A stretch of 64,000 bases of DNA from NCBI RefSeq assembly GCF_900172325.1, contig NZ_FWFR01000002.1, positions 868,001-932,000 on the forward strand. Reading direction: 5' to 3'. The stretch comes from Oceanibacterium hippocampi. Its GTDB lineage: Bacteria; Pseudomonadota; Alphaproteobacteria; Sneathiellales; Sneathiellaceae. Position numbers and translations under genes: made by a program. This document shows positions 8,465 to 16,596 of this stretch, in pieces. Below the pieces are notes generated by a model. It was not told where the DNA came from. It saw only the letters and a list, made by a program, of their open reading frames with translations, and searched no databases. Position 1 is the stretch's first letter; every line of letters begins with the position of its first letter.

Positions 8465-9316
8465 TCAGTCGATCAGCGAGTCGGCGCGCTGCCCGGCCCG
8501 TTCGTGATGGACTGGCAGCGTGCGTCCGTAAAGCTGGCGGGTGCGTTCGACGCTGCCGACCATGCCCGGTGCATCGACATATGAAAAGATCGCAACATAG
8601 CGGGGTGTCGGACCTTCCAGCGGCGCAACGCGGTGCAACGAATACCGCCCCTTGAACAACTGCAGATCGCCCGGCTGGAGTTCGAGCGAAACGACCCTGT
8701 CCGAGGTTCCGTCGAGGACCCTCGCAACATCCTCGAAGTGCTCGTCGAGGCTGTCACGGATCATCGGCGCATATTCGAACGTGCCGCCACGGTCGGCATT
8801 CTGCAGCGCCAGAGTGACGGTGAAATTGTTGGTGTCGAAATGCCAGGGAAATCCGTTGCCTTCGCCGGCGGCATTCACGATCACGTCCGCCAGCGGGTCA
8901 GCATAGCGGAAGAAGCGGTCTGGCGATTCCCGCAGGCACTCCCGGATGAAATCGTCGAAGCCATCGCAATCGAACACCGTTCGCAATGCGCCGGCGGGCC
9001 GGAAGTTGTCGGCCGGGACAAATGCGTTGGAGCGGTCGAAGAACCTCCGTCGCGGGTCGGATTCGGGAAGGCTGAAGTCTTCGGCGGTGAAATAGGCGTT
9101 GGTGCGGGAATAGCTGCGGTGCCCCTTGTCGGCGACGCCGTCGGCCTCGGCCACCGCGGCCGCGATACCGGCGGGTGTCAGGAAGCCCTTCAGCACCGCG
9201 CATCCCCGACGATCGAGCGCTTCACGGGCATCCGCAAGGATCGCGTCGCGGGCCGGCCCGGGTGTCGAGATCGGATAGGTCTCGAGATCGATCAGATCAT
9301 TGGCAAAGAGTTTCAT
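8465..9316 (-). CDS. Fe(II)/2-oxoglutarate-dependent hydroxylase (HalD/ArpA-like)
   Basis: A 283-residue non-haem iron oxygenase. The iron ligands read His159-x-Asp161 in WHFDTNNFTVTL and His228 in YSLHRVAP, with Arg239 as the likely 2-oxoglutarate anchor. The layout resembles the group that includes amino-acid radical halogenases such as BesD/HalD. Those halogenases replace the Asp with Gly; here the Asp is kept, so hydroxylation is expected. Start at ATG 9314-9316; an upstream in-frame extension to 9355 has no better start. It is the last gene of the minus-strand set GMC oxidoreductase, enolase-family protein, aldehyde dehydrogenase, oxygenase, and converges with the plus-strand dioxygenase gene. 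Confidence 0.8.
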   Translation of the reverse strand: MKLFANDLIDLETYPISTPGPARDAILADAREALDRRGCAVLKGFLTPAGIAAAVAEADGVADKGHRSYSRTNAYFTAEDFSLPESDPRRRFFDRSNAFVPADNFRPAGALRTVFDCDGFDDFIRECLRESPDRFFRYADPLADVIVNAAGEGNGFPWHFDTNNFTVTLALQNADRGGTFEYAPMIRDSLDEHFEDVARVLDGTSDRVVSLELQPGDLQLFKGRYSLHRVAPLEGPTPRYVAIFSYVDAPGMVGSVERTRQLYGRTLPVHHERAGQRADSLID

Positions 9317-9379
9317 GGCTCGGCTCTCTCGAAGGGTGCCCTCAATCCCGGCCAACGTCGGCGGTCCGGATCGGGACCG

Positions 9380-10810
9380 TCAGGGCGCGAAGGGCGGACG
9401 CACCTTGATCTCCTGGTAATCCTCCAACCCGAGAATCCCGCCTTCGCGCCCGTTACCGGATTTCTTGTAACCGCCGAAGGGCGAGCCGTAGCCCGGCCCG
9501 CGCCCGTTCACCGCGATCACGCCGGCGCGCAGCCTGTCGCCGACGCGCCGCGCCCGCTCGGCATCGCCGGTCTGCACGAAGGCGGCCAGGCCATAGTCGG
9601 TGTCGTTGGCGATACGGATGGCCTCGTCCTCGGTGTCGAAGGGCATCATCACCAGCACAGGACCAAAGATCTCCTCGCGGGCGATACGCATGTCGTTTGT
9701 CACGTCGGCAAAGATCGTCGGGCGGACGAACCATCCCTGCTCCAGCCCCTCCGGCTTGCCCGGACCGCCGGCGAGCAGGGTTGCGCCCTCCGCGATGCCC
9801 GCCTTTATCATTGCCTGCACCCGGTCATACTGAATGCGGTCGAACAGGGGGCCGATATGGTCGCCCTCCAATGCCGGGTCGCCCACCTTCTGCGCCTCGG
9901 CGGCGGCCCTGGCCAGTTCCAGCGCCCGGTCGTAGCAGGATCGCTCGACCAGCATCCGGGTGGGCGCATTGCAGGACTGCCCGGTGTTGTCGAAGCATTC
10001 GGCCACGCCCTCGGCGATGCGCCTTTCGAGATCGCAATCGGCGAAGACGAGGTTGGGGGACTTGCCGCCCAGTTCCAGCGTCACGCGCTTGACCCCCTCG
10101 GCGGCATTGCGCGACACGTTGACGCCGGCGCGGGTCGAGCCCGTGAACGACACCATCGCCACATCCGGGTGACGCGACAGCGCCGCCCCGACCGTGGGCC
10201 CGTCGCCGTGAACGAGGTTGAAGACACCGGCCGGACAGCCCGCCTCATGAACGATCTCGGCATAGATATTGGCCGACAGCGGCGTGTGCTCGGAGGGCTT
10301 GAGCACGCAGGTCGCGCCGGTGGCCAGCGCCGGGATGACCTTCAGGGCAATCTGGTTGATCGGCCAGTTCCAGGGCGTGATCATGCCGACGACGCCGATG
10401 GGCTCGCGCGTGAGGATGTCGCCGTTGGGCAGGGTCTCTTCCTCGTCCAGCGCCTCCAGCGCCTCGATGAAGGACTCTAGATGGCCGATGCCGCTCTCGG
10501 CCTGCACGTCATGGGACATCGTGGCGGGCGCCCCCATCTCGGCGGTCATGGCACGGGCCAGGTCGCCCTGGCGCCTCCTGGTCAGGTCGAGCAGGCGGTG
10601 CAACAGCGCCAGCCTTTCCGCCTTCGTCGTGCGCGCGTAACTCTCGAACGCCTCCCTCGCCGCGGCGACGGCGCGGTCCACATCCGCTGCATTGCCGAGC
10701 GCAAGCGTGCCGATCCGGCTGTTGCTGGCCGGATTCATGATCGGCAGCGTTTCGGTGCCAACAGGCGAGACCCACTCACCGCCAATGTAGAACCTGTCGA
10801 GAATCTGCAC
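9380..10810 (-). CDS. NAD(P)-dependent aldehyde dehydrogenase
   Basis: A 476-residue ALDH-superfamily enzyme. The conserved landmarks are TPWNWP near residue 145, the general-base Glu in LELGGKSPN (about 245) and the catalytic Cys in NTGQSCNAPTR (about 280). EEIFGP and GGYKKSGNGRE lie towards the end. The first codon is taken as GTG at 10808-10810 (protein VQILDRFYIGGEW), with AAAGGA six bases upstream; the frame is open further, but that extension is Arg-rich and unlike the family. It lies 17 bases after the enolase-family gene. It would oxidise an aldehyde made in this cluster; the substrate is unknown. Confidence 0.88.
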   Translation of the reverse strand: MQILDRFYIGGEWVSPVGTETLPIMNPASNSRIGTLALGNAADVDRAVAAAREAFESYARTTKAERLALLHRLLDLTRRRQGDLARAMTAEMGAPATMSHDVQAESGIGHLESFIEALEALDEEETLPNGDILTREPIGVVGMITPWNWPINQIALKVIPALATGATCVLKPSEHTPLSANIYAEIVHEAGCPAGVFNLVHGDGPTVGAALSRHPDVAMVSFTGSTRAGVNVSRNAAEGVKRVTLELGGKSPNLVFADCDLERRIAEGVAECFDNTGQSCNAPTRMLVERSCYDRALELARAAAEAQKVGDPALEGDHIGPLFDRIQYDRVQAMIKAGIAEGATLLAGGPGKPEGLEQGWFVRPTIFADVTNDMRIAREEIFGPVLVMMPFDTEDEAIRIANDTDYGLAAFVQTGDAERARRVGDRLRAGVIAVNGRGPGYGSPFGGYKKSGNGREGGILGLEDYQEIKVRPPFAP

Positions 10811-10827
10811 CTCGGTCCTTTCGGGTA

Positions 10828-12036
10828 TCAGGGAAGGACGGGTGTCTGCGCCATGGTCAGATGCAGGTCCCCGTCCTTGTAGGGCGATGCGGCGATGGCC
10901 GCGTCGTCGAGTTCGATGCCGAGGCCCGGCGCGGTCGGGGGAAGGACATAGCCATCCTCCCAGTCGATCTCGGTCTTGAGACAAGACATGTAGGGACCGT
11001 CGAACGTCCCGATGCTTTCAAGGATGAGGAAGTTCGGACTGCAGGCCGCGATCTGGATGTTCGCGGCGGCGACCACCGGCCCGCAATAGAGATGCGGTGC
11101 GATCTGCGCCTGCCGGGTCTCGGCCATGCCGGCGATCTTCTTCGCCTCGAGGATGCCGCCGACGCGGCCGAGGTTCATCTGCAGGATCGAGGCGGCCCCT
11201 GCCTCGAGCAGCCGGGCAAATTCATGCTTGGTGCAAAGCCTCTCGCCTGCCGCCACCGGGATCGAGGTAAAGCGCGCGATCTCGGCCATGTCGGCGGGGT
11301 TCTCCGGCGTCGTCGGCTCCTCGAACCAGAGCGGGTCATAGGGCTCCAGCCGGCGGGCCATGCGCTTGGCGCCCGAGACGGAGAACTGGCCATGGGTGCC
11401 GAAGAGCAGGTCGGCGCGGTCGCCAACCGCCTCGCGGATGCGCCTGCAGAACATCTCGGAGCGGGTCAGATCCTCCATCCGGGGCTGGTGCCCGTCGTAG
11501 ATGGTGTAGGGGCCGGCGGGGTCGAACTTCACGGCGGTGAAGCCCTTGTCGACCATCTGCAATGCGACTTCGGCGGCAAGATCGGGATTGTCGTAGACGC
11601 TGGGCGTCCCCGGCGCCGGATAGACGTCGCCTTCGGGCGGATAGAGGTAGGTGTAGCTGCGGAGCCGGTCATGCACCTTGCCCCCGAGCAACTGGTAGAC
11701 CGGCTGATCCGCCGCCTTGCCGATAATGTCCCAGCAGGCCATCTCGAGCCCGCTGAGCACGCCCATCACGGTCACATCGGGCCGCTGGGTGAAACCCGCG
11801 CCGTAGCTTTGCCGCCAGAGTTTCTCGACGTGGTGCGGATCGGCGTCCGCGAAGTGGCGGGCGAACATGTCGACCGCCATGGCGGCGCACAGATCGGGCC
11901 CGAAGGTCGCGTTGTAGATCTCGCCCACGCCGGAAATGCCGCAGGCCGTGGTCAGGCGGACAAAGATGAAGTACCGCCCGCCGTGTCGCGGTGGCGGATT
12001 GCCGAAGACGAAGGTTTCGATGGTCTCAAGGCGCAT
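10828..12036 (-). CDS. Enolase-superfamily (mandelate racemase/muconate lactonizing) protein
   Basis: A 402-residue protein with an N-terminal capping domain and a C-terminal TIM barrel. Metal-site Glu residues are visible in WFEEPTTPEN and in AAGERLCTKHEF, and the barrel-end His in IAPHLYCGP. Acid-sugar dehydratases of this superfamily normally have a D-x-H or D-x-N motif at the end of the third barrel strand. Here the segment reads FGTHGQFS, so the usual first Asp ligand appears to be Gly/Thr. This may be a subgroup feature or an altered active site. Start ATG 12034-12036. It overlaps the GMC oxidoreductase stop by 11 bases and is followed by an aldehyde dehydrogenase, consistent with sugar-acid breakdown. 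Confidence 0.85.
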   Translation of the reverse strand: MRLETIETFVFGNPPPRHGGRYFIFVRLTTACGISGVGEIYNATFGPDLCAAMAVDMFARHFADADPHHVEKLWRQSYGAGFTQRPDVTVMGVLSGLEMACWDIIGKAADQPVYQLLGGKVHDRLRSYTYLYPPEGDVYPAPGTPSVYDNPDLAAEVALQMVDKGFTAVKFDPAGPYTIYDGHQPRMEDLTRSEMFCRRIREAVGDRADLLFGTHGQFSVSGAKRMARRLEPYDPLWFEEPTTPENPADMAEIARFTSIPVAAGERLCTKHEFARLLEAGAASILQMNLGRVGGILEAKKIAGMAETRQAQIAPHLYCGPVVAAANIQIAACSPNFLILESIGTFDGPYMSCLKTEIDWEDGYVLPPTAPGLGIELDDAAIAASPYKDGDLHLTMAQTPVLP

Positions 12037-13684
12037 GGATGAGAACCCTTTCGTGGTCTCTGGTCGCTGCATCTTCGAGGATCATATCGGCAGCCCGCGT
12101 CGCCAGCATCATTGTCGGCGCATTGGTGTTGCCCGAGGTGACATTCGGAAAGGCGGAACTGTCGACCACCCGCAACCCTGACAATCCGTGCACGCGGAGC
12201 CGCGCGTCGAGCACCGAGTCCCCCGGCCCGCGCCCCATCCGGCAGGTCGAGGTCGGGTGAAAGACGGTCGAGGCACGGGCCCGGAAATCCTCCATCAGCG
12301 CATTCGGATCGGTCAGGCCGGGATCCGGCGCCAGCCGCTCGCGGGTTACCCCGGCCAGCGCCGGCGCCGCGGCCAGCCGGTCGATGATCCGCAGCGCTCG
12401 CCGGGCGCCTGCCCGGTCATGCTCGGTCGCCAGGGAATTGGGCCGGATGAGCGGCGCGTCCTTCGGATCGGCCGACCGGATGGCGATGTCGCCCCGGCTG
12501 TCCGGGCGACAGAGTTGCGCGCTGAGCAGGTAGCCCGGTTCGCGATCGGGCACCGGGCGTCCATCGGCCGCGCTGCCGTAGGACAGTGGATTGCAGTAGA
12601 TCTGCATGTCCGGCTCGGCGCACGCCGGATCGCTCCTCAGGTAGCCGCCGACCTGATTGACCGGAACGCCGAGCGGCCCGCGCCGGGTCGCGACATAACG
12701 CAACCCGGCGAACAGGCGCGGGCGCATGCGTCCCAGGATGTTGTTCAATGTCGGAGCCGTGGCGCGAAAGACATGCGAAATCGCCAGATGGTCCTGGAGT
12801 CCGCGCCCGACCTCCCCGAGATCGTGCAGGACCGGGATCCCGTGCCGACGGAGCAGAGCGGGCGGACCGATACCCGACAGTTGCAGCAGCTTCGGCGAGT
12901 TGATGGCCCCGGCACAGAGGATCACCTCGCGCCCGGCACGGACGTCGAGAACGTCGCCGCCGGTCCGAAAGCGCAGCCCGGTGGCTCGTCGGCCGTCGAA
13001 TGTTACCTGTTCGACCGTCGCGCGGGTCACGACCCGCAGGTTCCCGCGCCGCCGGGCGGGAGCGAGAAAGGCATCCGCCGCTGAACATCGCAAGCCGTGA
13101 CGCACGGTGCTCCGATAATAGCCCACGCCTTCGCCCGTGACGGTACTGAGATCCGTGCAACAGGCCCATCCGCATGCCTCCGCGGCGGCGAGGAAGCGTT
13201 CGGAGAACGGGTCCATTTGGTCGCTCAGATCGCTGACCGGAAGAAGCCCCTCACCCCGCTGGCGTGGCCGGCCGTCGGCGTCGCGCTCCAGGTGCCGTTC
13301 CATTCGTTCATAGACGGGGCGGACAGCCTGCCAGGACCATCCCTCGGCACCGGCGCGTTCCCAATCGTCGAAGTCATGCGGCAGACCGCGCATGTAGGCC
13401 ATGGCATTGATCGAGCTCGACCCGCCGATCACCTTGCCGCGCGGCCAGTAGATGACGCGTCCGTTCAGCCCGGCATCCGGTTCGGCGTGGTAGTTCCAGT
13501 TCAGGCGCGGGTTCGCGAAGTTGACGCCATAGCCGATGGGCACCTTGATCCAGAACTGCCGGTCGGAGCCCCCTGCCTCGAGCAACAGCACCCGCGTGCG
13601 GCCATCCCGGGTCAGCCGTTCCACGAGCGCGCAGCCAGCCGAACCGGCACCCACAACGATGTAATCGTACGATGTCTGATCCAT
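12026..13684 (-). CDS. GMC-family FAD-dependent alcohol/choline dehydrogenase
   Basis: A 552-residue glucose-methanol-choline oxidoreductase. The ADP-binding motif VVGAGSAGC lies at residues 11-19. The first family signature follows GKVIGGSSSIN and the second is GAINSPKLLQLSGIG. The catalytic His is in HPTSTCRMG near residue 475 and the Asn partner in GNTNAPTMM. These enzymes oxidise primary alcohols or choline to aldehydes using bound FAD. It heads the minus-strand operon that continues with the enolase-family protein and an aldehyde dehydrogenase, so an alcohol-aldehyde-acid sequence is likely. The divergent LysR gene at 13876 is its probable regulator; the 191-bp intergenic region between them should contain both promoters. 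Confidence 0.9.
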   Translation of the reverse strand: MDQTSYDYIVVGAGSAGCALVERLTRDGRTRVLLLEAGGSDRQFWIKVPIGYGVNFANPRLNWNYHAEPDAGLNGRVIYWPRGKVIGGSSSINAMAYMRGLPHDFDDWERAGAEGWSWQAVRPVYERMERHLERDADGRPRQRGEGLLPVSDLSDQMDPFSERFLAAAEACGWACCTDLSTVTGEGVGYYRSTVRHGLRCSAADAFLAPARRRGNLRVVTRATVEQVTFDGRRATGLRFRTGGDVLDVRAGREVILCAGAINSPKLLQLSGIGPPALLRRHGIPVLHDLGEVGRGLQDHLAISHVFRATAPTLNNILGRMRPRLFAGLRYVATRRGPLGVPVNQVGGYLRSDPACAEPDMQIYCNPLSYGSAADGRPVPDREPGYLLSAQLCRPDSRGDIAIRSADPKDAPLIRPNSLATEHDRAGARRALRIIDRLAAAPALAGVTRERLAPDPGLTDPNALMEDFRARASTVFHPTSTCRMGRGPGDSVLDARLRVHGLSGLRVVDSSAFPNVTSGNTNAPTMMLATRAADMILEDAATRDHERVLIHAP

Positions 13685-13875
13685 GCCGCGACGGTCCCGT
13701 GTGGTACAGCGGATGTGATCTCAGCCGGGCTGCCGTTGCAAGCAACCGCTTTTGTGCCTCAGGGGCGGTTCATTTTGACGCTTTCTGACATACAAACCGC
13801 CGGCAACTCCTGCAGAATGGCCGGCATGAGGCGCCGGCCGGCCGGCGCGCGTAACGCCACAGGTGCCCCATCCGA

Positions 13876-14781
13876 ATGCCCCATGTGACATGGCTCAGAG
13901 CCTTCGAGGCCGCGGCGCGCCACAGCAGCTTCTCCGATGCCGCGGCGGAGTTGAACCTGACCCCGGCAGCTGTCAGCCAGCAGATCCGCCTGCTCGAACG
14001 GCACCTGGGTATCCAGTTGTTCCGGCGTCTGCCACGCGGCGTCGCGCTGACCGACATGGGGCAGGCCTACGCCCTGCCGATCCGCAAGTCCTTTACCGAG
14101 ATACAGGACGCGACGGAGGGCCTTTTCACCGTCCGGCGCAGGCGCAAGGTCGGGATTCGCGCCTCGATCAGCTATGCGACGCTGATCCTCGCCCCGCGGC
14201 TGAAAGCCTTTCACGACCTCCATCCCGATATCGAGCTCTCCCTGTCGACGGCGGTCTGGTCCGACCGGATGGACAACGAGACGATCGACCTCGACATCCG
14301 ATACGGGACCGGCCATTGGGATGAGCCCGAGATCCGGAAGCTCGGCGACGAGGTCGCCACCGTCGTCTGTCACCCCGACCATTTGCGGTCCTTCGGCACG
14401 AAGCCGCGGGTTCAGGAGCTGCTGGCGGCCGGCATCGTGCCCGTGCTCGGTTCCGAGGTTGAATGGAGTCGGCTCTCGGAGCGTTTCGGGCTGGACTATC
14501 CCGAGCCCCCGGTATGGCTGAAGGCCGATTCATCGCTGATCGCGCTGCAGACGATCGCGGCCGGTTTCGGCGCGGCCCTGATCCACGAGAGCTTTGCCCG
14601 GCCGTTCATGGACCGCGGGATCCTGTGTTCACCGTTCGAATACCGCCTGCCGATCCGGGAGGCCTACTACCTCGTGATGCGGGGTGCTGTCGCCGATCGC
14701 GATGAGGTCGAGGCATTCCGCAACTGGCTGATAGGCACGGAAGCGGCCGAGCGGGACCGGAACGCGGATACGGGAACCTAG
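13876..14781 (+). CDS. LysR-family transcriptional regulator (GcvA-like)
   Basis: A 301-residue regulator. Residues 1-60 form the winged helix-turn-helix (LRAFEAAARHSSFSDAAAEL, then TPAAVSQQIRLLERHLG). The rest is a periplasmic-binding-protein-type effector domain with the GcvA-group pattern DLDIRYGTGHWDE. It is divergently transcribed from the GMC oxidoreductase operon, the classic arrangement in which a LysR protein controls its neighbour. The ATG at 13876 is chosen because it gives the usual short N-terminus before the HTH. The inducer is unknown. Confidence 0.9.
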   Translation: MPHVTWLRAFEAAARHSSFSDAAAELNLTPAAVSQQIRLLERHLGIQLFRRLPRGVALTDMGQAYALPIRKSFTEIQDATEGLFTVRRRRKVGIRASISYATLILAPRLKAFHDLHPDIELSLSTAVWSDRMDNETIDLDIRYGTGHWDEPEIRKLGDEVATVVCHPDHLRSFGTKPRVQELLAAGIVPVLGSEVEWSRLSERFGLDYPEPPVWLKADSSLIALQTIAAGFGAALIHESFARPFMDRGILCSPFEYRLPIREAYYLVMRGAVADRDEVEAFRNWLIGTEAAERDRNADTGT

Positions 14782-15101
14782 GGCAACGCGGGCTGCTCGA
14801 TCCCTGCATCGTCCGATCCCTCACCCGGGGCAGGCTCGCCCGTTCCGGAGGAGCACCGGGCAGCGCGGAAGAGTCGCGCGCCGCACCCGGCCGGCGCGCA
14901 ACTTGTCGGGAAAGTGACGCCGGTGCAATCTCGGGCCTCGAAACCGCTCCAACAGGCGAATGTCGGGCAAGAGCTGGATCGCGACGGCTCAACTCTGCGT
15001 TATCGTCAGGCGAGCCGCCACGGATCCCCTTGAACCGTATCTGCGGCAGGCGGAAGATGGCGGCGACTACATTATCGGATCATTCTCACTGGTGGAACGT
15101 C
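14782..15101. other. Intergenic region with one GC-rich hairpin
   Basis: No gene is visible in these 320 bases. A perfect 8-bp inverted repeat (GCGCGCCG / CGGCGCGC) spans 14876-14899 with an 8-base loop, about 95 bases past the LysR stop. It lacks a T-run, so it is at most a weak transcription stop for the LysR gene. The remainder should contain the promoter of the cytochrome c-propeller gene; I could not pick out a clear -35/-10 pair. Confidence 0.45.
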
Positions 15102-16337
15102 ATGCTCAGGCTGTTTCTCTTGACTGGAATCGTGGCATTTGCTGTCGCCCGGGGTCCGGCCAGCGCCGCCGGGCTTCCCGAGGGCGAGGGCCGCGATGTG
15201 GTCGAGGCTATATGCACCGCCTGCCACGGCACCAACCAGATCATGCGCAGTTCCGGCTATACCGCTGACGATTGGCGCGAGCTGATCGGGACGATGATCG
15301 ATCTGTCCGGCGGCCCGGAAGAGCAGCGCCAGATCGTCGGGTATCTCGCGACGCACTTCCCGCCGAACGAGCGGCGCACGGCGACGCTGGTCCCCGGCGA
15401 CGTGGAGATCGCCTTTACCGAATGGGTGGTGCCGACGCTCGGCCAGCGCGCCCGGGATCCGGTCGAGGCTTCCGACGGATCGATATGGTGGGTCGGCCAA
15501 TGGGGAAATCTCGTCGGCCGCATCGATCCTGAAACCGGCGCCATGACGGAATACCCGCTGCCGGGAGAGGCCAGGCCGCACAGCGTCACGCTCGATGGCG
15601 TCGGCAATGCCTGGTACACCGGCAATGGTGACGGCACGATCGGCAAGCTCGACGCGGCGACCGGCGAGATCACTGTCTACCCTATGCCCGATCCGGCGGC
15701 GCGCGATCCGCATACCGCCGAGTTCGACCATGACGGGATCCTCTGGTTCACCCTGCAGCAGAGCAACATGATCGGCCGGCTGGACCCGGCGACCGGCAAC
15801 GTCAAGCTGGTCTCGCCCAAGACCCCCGGGGCGCGGCCCTACGGCATCAAGATCGACAGTGACGGCGTGCCCTGGGTCGCCTGCAACGGCAGCAACTGCC
15901 TGCTCAGGGTCGATCCGGCGACAATGGAAGTGACCGAGATCGAACTGCCGTTGCCGGACAGCACCGTTCGCCGTCTCGACATCGCCGAAGACGGGATGAT
16001 CTGGTACGTCAATTCACGCAAGGGCCGGCTCGGCCGTTACGACCCCGGGACCGGCAAGATCGACGAATGGCCATCGCCGAGCGGGCCGGACTCGCACCCC
16101 TACGCGATCGCCGTCGTCGACGGTATCGTCTGGTACAACGAGTCGGGCGTGCGGCCGGATGCGCTGGTCCGCTTCGATCCACGCGATGAGACCTTCCAGA
16201 GCTGGGCCGTCCCCTCGGGCAACGTCCATGCCGGCATCGTCCGCCACATGCGCCGGACCGCGGACGGCGATCTCCTGATCCATCAGTCGAGCACCAATCG
16301 CATCATCCGTGTGTCGCTGCCGGATGTGTTGAACTAG
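15102..16337 (+). CDS. Secreted cytochrome c / Vgb-like beta-propeller fusion protein
   Basis: A 411-residue protein with an N-terminal signal peptide (MLRLFLLTGIVAFAVARGPASAA, cleavage near 23). A haem-binding motif Cys38-x-x-Cys41-His42 (AICTACHG) heads a small c-type cytochrome region to about residue 90. Beyond that are repeated segments of the streptogramin-lyase/NHL type, such as IWWVGQWGNLVGRIDPETG, NAWYTGNGDGTIGKLDAATG, LWFTLQQSNMIGRLDPATG and IWYVNSRKGRLGRYDPGTG, about 42 residues apart. These are blades of a seven-bladed propeller. It is probably periplasmic. True virginiamycin B lyases lack a cytochrome domain, so drug resistance is not implied; an electron-transfer or sensing role is more likely. 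Preceded by GGTGGA and transcribed alone. Confidence 0.82.
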   Translation: MLRLFLLTGIVAFAVARGPASAAGLPEGEGRDVVEAICTACHGTNQIMRSSGYTADDWRELIGTMIDLSGGPEEQRQIVGYLATHFPPNERRTATLVPGDVEIAFTEWVVPTLGQRARDPVEASDGSIWWVGQWGNLVGRIDPETGAMTEYPLPGEARPHSVTLDGVGNAWYTGNGDGTIGKLDAATGEITVYPMPDPAARDPHTAEFDHDGILWFTLQQSNMIGRLDPATGNVKLVSPKTPGARPYGIKIDSDGVPWVACNGSNCLLRVDPATMEVTEIELPLPDSTVRRLDIAEDGMIWYVNSRKGRLGRYDPGTGKIDEWPSPSGPDSHPYAIAVVDGIVWYNESGVRPDALVRFDPRDETFQSWAVPSGNVHAGIVRHMRRTADGDLLIHQSSTNRIIRVSLPDVLN

Positions 16338-16341
16338 CGTT

Positions 16342-16378
16342 CCGGATACGGTCCGCTGAGCAAGGCATCAGTATCCGG
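16342..16378 (+). terminator. Possible stem-loop after the propeller gene
   Basis: A perfect 8-bp inverted repeat CCGGATAC / GTATCCGG with a 21-base loop starts five bases after the stop codon at 16337. There is no following T-run. Position suggests a transcript end or stability element, but the loop is long and the support is only positional. Confidence 0.35.
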
Positions 16379-16596
16379 CTGGAGCAATCGGACGAACGCG
16401 CGATTTCTGCCTCGACGAGAGAACGCGCGCCCGGGAAACGCCGAATTGCCCAACGACCTGCCATGAGCGGCGGCGCCGGTATCGTTCCGCGACCGCACGG
16501 TCTGCGCGAACAGCCCTATGACGCCCGGCCCGGTAAATCAGGCCGTGGCGGCCAGTATTCACCGTCGCCGGGCTTCGCCGGCTCCCTGGCCTTCGC

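Noticed and set aside
15102-16337. Streptogramin (virginiamycin B) resistance gene
   Set aside because: The propeller repeats resemble Vgb, but the protein is secreted and carries a cytochrome c domain absent from the resistance enzyme, so resistance should not be claimed.
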